From Chara braunii (taxonomy: Eukaryota; Streptophyta; Charophyceae; Charales; Characeae), in contig BFEA01000357.1 in the NCBI GenBank assembly GCA_003427395.1, forward strand, positions 1,610,151 to 1,640,659: a stretch of DNA of 30,509 nt, read 5' to 3'. This document shows positions 20,455 through 28,863 of the stretch, piece after piece. The stretch's first letter is position 1, and the number at the start of each line of letters is the position of its first letter. A model generated the notes under the pieces. It saw only the letters and a list, made by a program, of their open reading frames with translations, ran no database searches and was not told the origin of the DNA. The translations under genes were made by a program, and so were the position numbers.

Positions 20455-20455
20455 N
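20455..20455. other. Assembly gap (single N)
   Basis: Lies right after the poly(A) of copy A and right before the first base of copy B. Confidence 0.95.
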
Positions 20456-20679
20456 CCCTTTCCATGTCGTTGTCAAACAATGGGTCCTTGTGTCATTTGC
20501 ACGCATGGCTATGAATCTCCCCCGGATGCGGCCATGCGCGGCTGGGGGCGTTCAAAATTTGCTGCATGACTTTGTGGCCACGTGGCGGCCAGCGGGGGGG
20601 CGGGGGCGGGGTTCTTAAAATTTGAGTGTGGTTGCACAAACCCTGCCCCACCGTCCTCAAAAAAAAAAAAAAAAAAAAC
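20456..20679 (+). repeat. About 224-bp sequence ending in poly(A), copy B
   Basis: Second copy of 20232-20454. It continues into CTAGTTTCAGGGGGGG after its A tract. Confidence 0.75.
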
Positions 20680-20775
20680 TAGTTTCAGGGGGGGGATTTC
20701 GTGGTGCAAGTTGATTTTTTTTAATTTTTTTTTAAACACTATTCGTTAGTCATCTCGTTTTTTCTTTTTTTCTTT

Positions 20776-20843
20776 GATTGATTGATTGATTGACTGAAGA
20801 TTGATTGATTGATTGATTGATTGATAGATTGATTGATCGATCG
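20776..20843. repeat. GATT microsatellite
   Basis: GATTGATT run interrupted by GACTGAA and ending in GATCGATCGG, followed by G and C homopolymers. The same motif occurs at 30154-30235. Confidence 0.95.
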
Positions 20844-21034
20844 GTGGGGGAGGGGTCGCCCCCCCCCGCCCCACCCCTCACACAAACACACACGCATGCA
20901 GAAATGTATATTTCGCAGTTCTAGCAGAAAATTCAATCGATTTTGCTTGACCTATCGATGAAAGTTGCGTGAGGGAAGCCGGGGGGCTTGAGACGTACCT
21001 GTTGGCCGGTGTGTTGCTCATCCTATCGATGGAA

Positions 21035-21036
<2 letters not shown>

Positions 21037-21101
<65 letters not shown>

Positions 21102-21104
21102 GCA

Positions 21105-21139
<35 letters not shown>
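21037..21139. repeat. Compound CT then CA microsatellite
   Basis: About 60 bp of CT, a short CACGCAGA bridge, then about 35 bp of CA. GACGTACCTGTTGG upstream (20993-21006) is a donor-like motif on the minus strand. Confidence 0.95.
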
Positions 21140-21143
<4 letters not shown>

Positions 21144-21360
21144 CAAAATAACAGTAATTTTTTTTTTGTTTTCATTCCTTGTTTTGTTTCCTTATTACAG
21201 AAAAAAAACAACAACCATAAAATCGAAGAAGACAACGAACTGCCAACCAAAAATCCCCAAAAAAAAATAACTTTTTTTTTTTTTTTTTTTTTGCCTTTTC
21301 TGTGTTTAATTCCAAAAATCCCCATATTCTTTATTTTTTTTTGCCTATGATTATTTACGT
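21140..21360. other. Homopolymer-rich A/T tract
   Basis: Alternating T and A runs (for example A at 21201-21208 and T at 21272-21292) that can pair. No gene. Confidence 0.8.
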
Positions 21361-21364
21361 TAAA

Positions 21365-21478
21365 AATAATGTAAAAATGTGGCTGCGGTGCGGACGACCC
21401 CAGCCGCAGATGCGGCTATGAACATGGCCGCCCTCCGGGCCCGACTCCGTGGCCGCGGCCGCGGGGGATACAGAGACG
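21365..21478. other. GC-rich palindromic island
   Basis: Rich in GCGGCC and CCGCGG words. AGCCGCA (21402-21408) pairs with TGCGGCT (21411-21417), and GGCCGCGGCCGCGG sits near 21452. Similar composition occurs at 20285-20375, 20520-20610 and 29717-29800. Confidence 0.6.
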
Positions 21479-22404
21479 TATTGTAATGGATGGTGATGCT
21501 GTGCGCGAGCGCTTGTACTAACACTTGTTTTGTGTTGTATTTTCGTCGGTCCATCCATGCTTGGAACCCTATTAATCCCCCAAACCCCTCGAAGACTTTC
21601 AAAGCCCACTACCATTACGGCCACGACAACCGTCCTTGATGAGGAGGCTGCATGCGCAAGGGAAATCTAAGACGTGATGATCATTCTTCAAAATATCGCT
21701 CTTAGTTTTCTTGTGATGTCTTAAAGAATGGTCATCAAATCTTCGACTTACATTGCGCCAATGGTCCCTTCATCAACCACGGCGCACTTGTGACGAACTA
21801 TTTATCGAACCCGTGCTATCTTTCGTACCCTTTTTTTGCTTGTATCATACCAACCCCATAAAAATCCCGTTTCAATTTTTTGATTTCGGGTGCCGAGTTC
21901 TTGGCCCATCTTTTTGGAAGCTTTTTCGATTCCCGGGTTCTGCTTTTCCTTTTTGCAATTCGAGAAATACATAGGAAATTACGTGCGCCTTAGCGAGCGC
22001 ACTGGAAATTTGGTCCAACAGTTGGAAATTCTGGGATAAGCAAAACGTCGACGTGTCCTTTTTGTGTGTGAATGTTCTTGGTCGCGCTCGGGAAAACTCT
22101 CGGAATTTTGTATGAATACGAATAGGCGTAGGATTTTCTTTTTCCCGCGTCGCTTTTTTGCGCGCGGATATGGTGATTTCAATTTTGAATTATGACTGAG
22201 GCAAGCTGTAACTGTTTCAGTGTCCCTTTCTTCATCATCTGAATCTTGGACCCGTTTTGCGCCACTTATCACTCTGTGTCCAGCGCACGACGCCCGGTCG
22301 ATCCTTCGATAACTCCCGCTCACCAATCAGGTGCGTGGATCAATACGATCTTCCTATTGCGCGACGAATCTTATTGGTTGAACTTTGAGTTTCGAGGGAT
22401 CAAC
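21479..22404. other. Unique-looking DNA, possible promoter or LTR
   Basis: No coding frame that I trust. An imperfect inverted repeat, GATGATCATTCTT (21676-21688) with AAGAATGGTCATC (21724-21736), pairs at 12 of 13 positions. A CCAAT box (22323-22327) and a reverse one (ATTGG, 22373-22377) lie just upstream of the ATG at 22405. This could be the left part of the LTR belonging to the PBS at 24325. Confidence 0.35.
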
Positions 22405-22572
22405 ATGGCTTCCACGGAGCGCTCTTCTCAAAGTCTTCTCCTCCTGCTTCTCTTCGTACACCTCAGCTTTCCCTTCGCTTTTTCCCCTTTCTGCCTCCCT
22501 TGTCGCAAGCGCGCCCGCAAATCTCTCTTACGTTCTCGACTCCTAAGCCAACTTCCGGGAAGCAGTGGCTAG
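22405..22572 (+). CDS. Hypothetical small protein with signal-peptide-like N-terminus
   Basis: ATG in ATCAACATGGCT, a strong plant context, with two CCAAT-type boxes within 85 bp upstream. The 55-residue product starts MASTERSSQSLLLLLLFVHL, continues with a hydrophobic Phe/Pro-rich stretch (SFPFAFSPFCLPC) and ends in a basic tail (RKRARKSLLRSRLLSQLPG). It resembles a secretory signal or a single membrane anchor with a positive end. It may be a complete small protein, a first exon, or a chance frame inside an LTR. The frame is open further upstream (from 22246) with no better ATG. Confidence 0.3.
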   Translation: MASTERSSQSLLLLLLFVHLSFPFAFSPFCLPCRKRARKSLLRSRLLSQLPGSSG

Positions 22573-22656
22573 GCAGAGTGTTTTGCTGCGAGTCGGAAAG
22601 TCCTGTCGGGTTGACGATAGGCTGGCCGGTTGCGCGCTTGATCGCCACGACAGACA

Positions 22657-22710
22657 GTGGGATCTGGGCGAGCCGAGTGGACTGTGGGATCTGGGCGAGC
22701 CGAGTCGAGT
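22657..22710. repeat. 27-bp tandem duplication
   Basis: GTGGGATCTGGGCGAGCCGA plus GTGGACT at 22657-22683, repeated with small changes at 22684-22710. Confidence 0.9.
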
Positions 22711-24324
22711 TTACGTCGGAGGGATGACGATCGCAGTGGTGGGAGTTAGCACACGACGGCCGGAACCGTCGGTGTGGGTATGAGGATCGATCGATTGGAG
22801 TTTAGTGAGTGATTGGCCTGGGGCCATATTGGAATTAACGGCGAATGCACCTTTGTTGTTGCGGATCTTTATCTCTGGTGTAAGTGTACGGCGGCAACGC
22901 CAAACTTCCTCTTTTCGGATCTCGTCATCTTCTATCTCGATATTCCTTCCTCGTCTCCCTTTCTCTCCTCTATCTTTGAAGGATGATGTGTCTCGGTGTT
23001 TCTCTCGCTCTTAGATGGGAATGAATCGGTGTGCTTTCTTGTGTGAAAGAACTTCTTCCGAAACTGTTCCATTAGTTTCCTGGGTAATCCCTTGATGTCG
23101 AGGAATTGATCCACTTGTCTTGTGAACGGTGGATGCGTGTGTACAATTCCCTCGGTTGATTTCTGTCTTGAATACCCCTGTCATTTTCGCACCTTCCACA
23201 GTGAATGTATGTATGGAGATGCGTGTCTTTTTGCATTGATTAGACGTTGGTCGTCAGGATTTTGTTCGAGAATGCAAGAGTGTTTAAATCTGTAGTTTCG
23301 AATGCACTGCGCATGCCATCTGCCTTATGCTGCACGACATCAGCAGCCGAGCCACAGGGCGGCCTCGAGAAACAAGGCGCCTGGGATCAACGTCGTGTTG
23401 GCTTACTAGACCTGAGTCGCGGGTCGGTCCCTTAGTACATGCATGATCAAGCTGATGAGTGTTTTCTTTCTCTCTCTCTCTCGTGTCGAAAAGGATTGAT
23501 TGGGGGTTGCGCGAGTGTTTTCTTTTCTTGATGACGTCTTGAGATTTTTGCGTTTGATTGATATGTGGGCTGACGAGCACTCTTCGATCGAGCACCAGCC
23601 TCCTGTATCTCTCGTCTCCACACGGCCTTTTCCCTATAACGAGGAAAGGACACGTGTATGCGAGTGGGACGTACGAGAAGCTATCGCACGAACCGTGGAC
23701 AATATTACTTCCCTCCCGAGAATCGTTGCTCTGGGTTTGTGGATGCCGGGTTTGTCATTATTGACACGCACTTTCCACCTACTCAATTTTGCTCCCCTTT
23801 AACGAGCTGATCGTCATTCCGTGGACGGCAGTGGCGCCCCATTGGCCTCGAACCATGTACACAGAGTGCCAGCGTTTCGATCGCTACGAAGCAAAGGGCT
23901 TCCTCTACCGAATATGGAGTGAAGACGGGCATAAGGAAAGAGCCACGCGGTTGAGACCATCCACGTCAGACTCAGAACTTACCAGCGAAGGATGACGGGA
24001 TTTGATACGAAAGCGAGACACGCGAAGCGTGCCAAAGCCTTTCCGTTCTAAACGACGGGCTGTAGCCCGGTGGGAAACCCGACAATACTTTTTGGATTGA
24101 ATTTAGGTTTCTTTTTCTCTTTTCGCGTCAAACTTTCGCGCGCATTTCGCGACTCTCGAAAGACGATCGACTCCCTTCATCGGACCAACACGGGGGATTT
24201 CAGTTCCGTCTGTGTCCCCACACTCAATTTCCAAAAATCCTTGGCACACCCCATCTTACTGTTTTTCTGGGCCTCTTTCTGCACATCTAACACTCCGAAC
24301 GAAAGACTGCACAGGGCGTGAGGT
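22711..24324 (+). other. Probable LTR and leader upstream of the second element
   Basis: It directly precedes the PBS at 24325, so its right part should be the element's 5' LTR. No second LTR copy is visible in the window to prove it. It holds short open frames (23500-23802 and 23789-23995, plus) that look partly protein-like (WTAVAPHWPRTMYTECQRF) but match no family I know. GTAAGT at 22880 is a good splice donor. Small hairpins lie at CACGCGAAGCGTG (about 24019) and CGGGCTGTAGCCCG (24056-24069). The LTR right end could be at CTGCACA (about 24313), but the spacing to the PBS is longer than usual. Confidence 0.35.
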
Positions 24325-24337
24325 TGGTATCGGAGCC
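24325..24337 (+). other. Primer-binding site resembling initiator tRNA-Met
   Basis: TGGTATCGGAGCC differs at one position from TGGTATCAGAGCC, the usual plant PBS complementary to initiator tRNA-Met. It lies about 135 bp before the first gag ATG, as expected. Confidence 0.7.
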
Positions 24338-24460
24338 GACACGTGTCGGTTCTGATGATAGTAAGTCGAACTGGCGAGAGGTAGGAGAAGCCCTCAACGA
24401 GCTTGTCGGGATCGCCAAGTGACCAGATCTCAGTCTGGTACGGTTGCACACGCAATACCA

Positions 24461-25516
24461 ATGGTGGACGGTACTAGAGTGATCGTTAGCATCCTTGCCC
24501 CCTTCCCCTTCTTCCCTAACCATACCCATCCCGAGGCTTGGCTGGAAGCCGTCGAAGCTCAAAACTACACCGCATCTGATCTTTCCCGCATTCTGACATT
24601 ACTACTCCGCAATACGTTGCATGACTGGCTTAGAAAACATACATGGGTAGATTGGAATACTTTCAAACAAGCCTTCTTGGCTCGATTCGATACGTTCAGT
24701 GAAGATGCCGCCTGGCACGTGCTCAAAACTCTGCCACAAGGACCAAGGGAATTATTGCCCGATTTCGTGGATCGATTTCAAACCACGTTGGACAAGTCTG
24801 GGCGAGACGAGAAATCCGCTTGAGATCTGTTCATCGATCACTTACGAAGTCCGACGTTAAAAGGGAAATTACAGAAAAAGGTCCCGCCGAAGACACATCA
24901 GCTATTGGCTATCATCACTAAAGCGTTGGAAGTGGACCTAGCTGATACAAAAAAATATATCAGTTAGGGAGACGAGGATATTACAGATAGGGATGTAGCG
25001 CCTAAAAGGCGATCGTGGCTGCGAGCAGTAGAACGGTTCTATCCCCGCCCTGACCATGACCTTCCCGACGGGATCGTTTCCGATATCCCGCCTGTTTCGT
25101 CTTCCTCTCCCCCGGTGAATCAACCGATGGCGACAGTTAAAAGTGAAATCTCACCCGAACCCCCCTCGCCGGCCATAACCAACTTACATCTTGCACAGAT
25201 GATCCATACAGCCACCACCAAGCAGTCCGAATGGATGAGCAACTTGATTCAAATGCAGGCTGCTCATATGGAGCGGATAAAATAGATAATGAGCAGGCTA
25301 ATTAAGCCTAACCCGGCCCCTGCTCGGCTTGCCCCCGCGACATTTCCACTCTTGCCTGCCCCGCCTGCACCAGGGTACGCACCTCAGTTCCCTCACCCAG
25401 CTAACCCGGCAGGAAAGATCGATTGTTTTAACTGCAAATAGCCCGGACATTTCGCTCGAGACTGCCTATAGCCAAAGCGTAGTCAGCCCATCCTGCGGCA
25501 GCCCCTGTGGCCCTGA
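24461..25516 (+). pseudogene. gag: Ty3/gypsy gag polyprotein, broken
   Basis: The capsid-like part reads PEAWLEAVEAQNYTAS, TLLLRNTLHDWLRKH, WNTFKQAFLARFDTF and LPDFVDRFQTTLD, the pattern of retrotransposon gag (PF03732 type). Near the end CFNCK, a stop, then PGHFARDC is a CCHC zinc knuckle (about 25424-25465), CX2CX4HX4C apart from the stop. The first in-frame ATG is at 24461 (CCAATGGTGG); a neighbouring frame (NWREVGEALNELVGIAK) just upstream may be the true N-terminus after a frameshift. In-frame stops are TGA at about 24824, TAG at about 24965, TAG at about 25283, TAG inside the knuckle and TAG soon after. The product would bind element RNA and form particles; this copy cannot. Confidence 0.85.
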
Positions 25517-26466
25517 ATCAAGGACAAGTGGCCACTTTGATGGATACGGCCCAGGGAGGAGAGCTCGTGACATATGTCCCAAAACAGCCTTCCCCCTCGA
25601 TGGCAACGGCGTCGACATCAGGGGCTTCTTCCTCTGACGCTGCTGACGCGGTCGATCCACTTGAGTATCTGCATCTCGCAGGCATGATCGGAGCGATCTG
25701 ATCGGCCCCGGATGATCTCGAATGGGTGGATCGCGAATCCAATCCTGGTCCGCAGTTTCGGATGGGAGACATTGATGTATTGAGAACTCTCAAGCAATTA
25801 GACATTCGCGTTCCTATCCCAGTGGGACATTTGCTCACCATATCCGAAGCTGCGAATGATAAACTCTTGCAACACTGTCAAAAAAATCAAAAGCATTTCA
25901 CCTATCAGCGCATACAACGAATGTTGAAGAAGAAGGAAGGAAGCGAGGAAGTTGCACAGCCCGAACCCGAAGCCGGCGAACCTGAGGCCGCACGTATAGC
26001 AGCGATCTCTTTAGCAGAAAAAAATCACTTCGTACGAGCTCGGCCGGTACTATGGAAGAGCGTGGAATGCGATTGTGAAGTTTGGGGCAAGCCGTTTAAC
26101 GCCCTTATCGGCACAGGGTCTTCTGCAGTGGCCATATCATTAGACATAGTCAAAAAGACAGGATGACTCGGAGCCATTCTTCCTCAATCTTGCAAAGACA
26201 ATTATGTCTCTGCCGACGAGGAAGCAATAAACATCGTGGGCATTATTGAGAATGTGGCTAAAAAAGTCGGACGAGTACACGTCCTCGTTAATGCACTCGT
26301 GATAGATGTGCGTTTTTATTCTGTATTGTTAGGACTACCCTGGGCAATGGCGGTGGGCGCACGACTGCATTTCGATTCGAAACAACTGGTGCTCACTCAA
26401 GGATGGGTGAAAGCCTCAAACTGTTCCCTTGCGAATTTCCACCCGAACTATAAAACGAACCCCTAA
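25483..26466 (+). pseudogene. pro: Ty3/gypsy aspartic protease region, broken
   Basis: Plus frame shifted relative to gag. An Ala/Ser-rich linker (TASTSGASSSDAADAVDPLE) is followed by a charged region (QRMLKKKEGSEEVAQPE) and then the retropepsin fold: FNALIGTGSSAVAISLD, then VHVLVNALVIDVRFYSVL and LGLPWAMAVGARLHFDSKQ. The LLGLPW strand and the GTGSS loop fit gypsy proteases. The catalytic Asp of D-T-G is Gly (GGC at 26110-26112). In-frame TGA codons at 25699 and 26164 and a TAA at 26464 break it, and the next segment continues in another frame from about 26430. Confidence 0.8.
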
Positions 26467-26905
26467 CTCGGCCCAAATAGGGATGATTCGACACATTAAT
26501 CCCGAGGAGTGTTCTTCCTTAGACCTCGATAGTGGAATCGGGGAACAAGAATACGAAGAAGAGCTGCCTAGCGAAGATGAATGGAAGCACCTGGTCGAAC
26601 TTTTCGAACACGAAATTCCCAAAGAATTCCAAGTGTGCCCCGACACTGCCCGAAGCTTCCACGTGGATTCAGGAGACAGCGCACTTGCGCCTCCGATAAC
26701 CGAAGTTAGTCCTTCAATCCTACTCGGGGAACCCATATTACAAGTATCTAACCTGGCCGATGATTTGAAACCCCCTCGTACCTTGTACGAAGGAGCTCTC
26801 TCCTTACGAACGCGTTATCAGCAAACGGAACGGTATTTGGATGTTTCTGTTTTTTCGCCCCGATCGCTACTAATGACAGGAGTCACCATCGCCTTGATTA
26901 AATAG
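26430..26905 (+). pseudogene. Pol connector fragment; reverse transcriptase and RNase H absent
   Basis: An open frame of about 158 codons, acidic at first (EYEEELPSEDEWKHLVELFE), then PPITEVSPSILLGEPILQ and RTLYEGALSLRTRYQQ. It shows no YxDD box or other reverse transcriptase motif. In gypsy pol the RT-RNase H unit (roughly 450 codons or more) follows protease; here only about 90 bp separate this frame's stop from integrase sequence. It is probably the segment between protease and RT, or a neighbouring spacer, left by a large internal deletion. Confidence 0.5.
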
Positions 26906-27002
26906 GAGGCGGGAGCACCGGTAAGTGATGTAACTGATCGGATGCAAGAAATGACGGATCTAACGGGGCTAACTTGTTCCCCATCCATTCCAGAGATATG
27001 AT

Positions 27003-27168
27003 TGGATCCGATGGTTCTGGTCCGATATACGAGATGATGTTAAATACATTGTCGCCAACTGTCTGGTCTGTGCCGCTGATCACGCCCCAATACGGGGACC
27101 CAACACGATAGTACCAACAAAAAAGTTGAGCCTCCTTTCCAGCGAGTCAGTATGGACACGACAGATAT
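27003..27168 (+). repeat. Partial duplicate of the integrase zinc-finger region
   Basis: The segment encoding RWFWSDIRDDVKYIVANCLVC, followed by AADHAPIRGPNT, recurs nearly unchanged at 27279-27443 (RWFWSNIRDDVKYIVANCLIC). The earlier copy ends in other frames after ACCAACAAAAAAG. It probably arose by template switching during reverse transcription. Confidence 0.85.
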
Positions 27169-27234
27169 CGATGGTTCTGTCAGTATGGACCGATGGTTCT
27201 GTCAGTATGGACCGATGGTTCTGTCATTATGGCC
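27169..27234. repeat. 22-bp tandem repeat between the two integrase copies
   Basis: CGATGGTTCTGTCAGTATGG plus AC occurs three times (27169-27190, 27191-27212, 27213-27234), the last with changes. The unit is a fusion of GATGGTTCTG and GTCAGTATGGAC, both present in the flanking integrase sequence. Confidence 0.9.
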
Positions 27235-27828
27235 GCTCATTTCGTGATATGTGTCACAGAGGCAACTATAGACCAAAACCGATGGTTCTGGTCCAATATA
27301 CGAGATGATGTTAAATACATTGTCGCCAACTGTCTGATCTGTGCCGCTGATCGCGCCCCAGTACGGGGACCCAACACGATAGTACCAACGGAAGTAGAGC
27401 GTCCTTTCCAGCGAGTCAGTATGGACACGACAGATATCGATGTGCCACCTGGCCCAAACTGTTGTGAATATTCTATCCTGTTAGTATTAATAGACCATTT
27501 TTCCAAGTACATCGAAGTCTATCCCTGTAAGACCCGAAAAGCCGCAGAAATAGCCACGTACATCGAACGGTTCCTCTATACCCATCCAGATACGAAAGAG
27601 ATTCTGACCGACAATGGGTCTGAATTCAAGGGTGAGGTAGAAGAACTGCTTGCGCGAAGGGGCGTCACGCTCCGACATATGGCACACCACGTGTCCCAGT
27701 CGAACGGGTTGGCCGAAAATGCCAACCGTATGATTAAAACTGCCCTTCGCAGAAACTTAGCAGCACACGACACACATCCGTGGCCCGAGATCGTATATAC
27801 CGGGGTAACTCGAAAATTGCCGAAGTAG
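27235..27828 (+). pseudogene. int: Ty3/gypsy integrase, catalytic core
   Basis: Inserts retroelement cDNA into the genome. CLICAAD is the cysteine pair of the HHCC zinc finger; the His pair is lost at the duplication junction. The rve core follows with D in FQRVSMDTTDID, the strand LLVLIDHFSKYIEVYP, D in ILTDNGSEF, and E in SNGLAENANRMIK. The second D and the E are about 35 residues apart, as expected, so the DDE triad is intact. After HPWPEIV the frame runs into a TAG (27826). About 100 residues normally found between the core and the C-terminal domain are missing, with a frame change at about 27800. Confidence 0.88.
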
Positions 27829-28310
27829 GGGGTAGAGACACGCGTACAGCCCTCAAGGCCAAAGCCAAAAGGTACACCGAATTAATGGAACGAGCCGTCT
27901 CGAAGCTAGCCCGAAAAAGGCAAAGGATGATCGAACTAGCCCACGGTAGACAGGTCCGTAGCTACGAGGCTCGGAATGGAAATGTTGGGCCCCAACATCA
28001 ATATAAATTAGGGGACCTAGTGCAGGTACGTAAATGTGCACGCGACCGGAAACTCGCTCTCAAGTTTTCGGGCTGTTTTCGCGTTGTCGAGCTCAGACCC
28101 AACGACGCCAACATGGTGTGCATCGCGCATGAGGCTAGTGCCAGCCATAGCTCTGTCCCCATCGTCCAACATACCTCCTACCTCCGCCTTCTTCCTCCTT
28201 CTGATCTTCCTCCCTCTTCTTCCTCAGAAAGCGAGGAGAACGACGACGATCTAACTCTCTCTCCGTTCTCTCCCTCTTGTCCTTCGTCCTCCTCTCCAAC
28301 CTCGCCATGA
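27802..28310 (+). pseudogene. int: Integrase C-terminal domain
   Basis: Continues integrase in another frame. A basic helical part (ALKAKAKRYTELMERAVSKL) leads to the SH3-like DNA-binding domain: HQYKLGDLVQVRKCARDRK, LALKFSGCFRVVELRPND and, at the end, VQHTSYLRLLPP. A Ser/Pro/Glu-rich tail (SSSSESEENDDDLTL) follows. No clear chromodomain is seen. Its TGA stop (28308-28310) overlaps the ATG of the next frame as ATGA. Confidence 0.85.
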
Positions 28311-28798
28311 GTTTCATCACGGAGCGGGCTCTTGACGAACAGTTGTTGCAGCCACGTGGCCACATTTCAGAGATTCGACAAGTTTGTCACCCTCGGCTCA
28401 ATATGGATCTTCGGCGTTTGGCGCAATTTTTCTGCAACGTGGGTGTGTGTGTCCTCGTCGCGTTTCGAATCGAAGGGAGTCCTCAGACTCCTCACGCCAT
28501 AATATTTGCGTAGGTAATCGCAGTTCATCGGCGAGCCGCTCCCAGAACGAGCCACGTCACCACGGTTGCGGCGTTCAGCGGCGACATCAGCTCGGTTAAT
28601 CCGCAGAGGCATACCGCGATCTTGACTTCGTTGCGCGAGTGGACGGAGCAGGTGTCCAACGTGTGGCAGCACGTCCTTGCCCGACCTGGGCACAACCTGA
28701 TTCCGACCTTTGCACCGGATCTTGGCGACATCCGCCGTTCTCCGCGCGAGCGGCCAGTCGCGATCCTCACCCTCGTCCCTTTCCCACGCCCCCAATGA
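28307..28798 (+). pseudogene. Extra ORF downstream of integrase, first part
   Basis: ATG at 28307 overlaps the preceding stop in ATGA. The frame reads MSFITERALDEQLLQPRGH then CHPRLNMDLRRLAQFFCNVG, meets a single TAG at 28511, and reopens in the same frame (RHTAILTSLREWTEQVSNVW, GHNLIPTFAPDLGDIRRS) to a TGA at 28796. The text is clearly protein-like on both sides of the TAG. No membrane segment or envelope feature is obvious, and the family is unknown to me. Its position after pol matches extra ORFs of some plant gypsy elements. That TGA is again overlapped by an ATG. Confidence 0.55.
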
Positions 28799-28863
28799 AC
28801 CACGCCTATCCTCTCGCTCCTCTCTCTATCTTCGGTCTCCCCTCTCTTTTCCCCACCTTCTGA

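Noticed and set aside
22246-24324. A multi-exon host gene built from the ORFs at 22405, 23500 and 23789
   Set aside because: No shared frame, no acceptable chain of splice sites and no family match. The position directly before a PBS favours LTR or leader sequence.
24461-26466. Alternative genetic code with TAG read as Gln, as in some green algae
   Set aside because: The element also has in-frame TGA, a TAA and frameshifts, a dead protease residue and missing RT. Pseudogene decay explains all of these.
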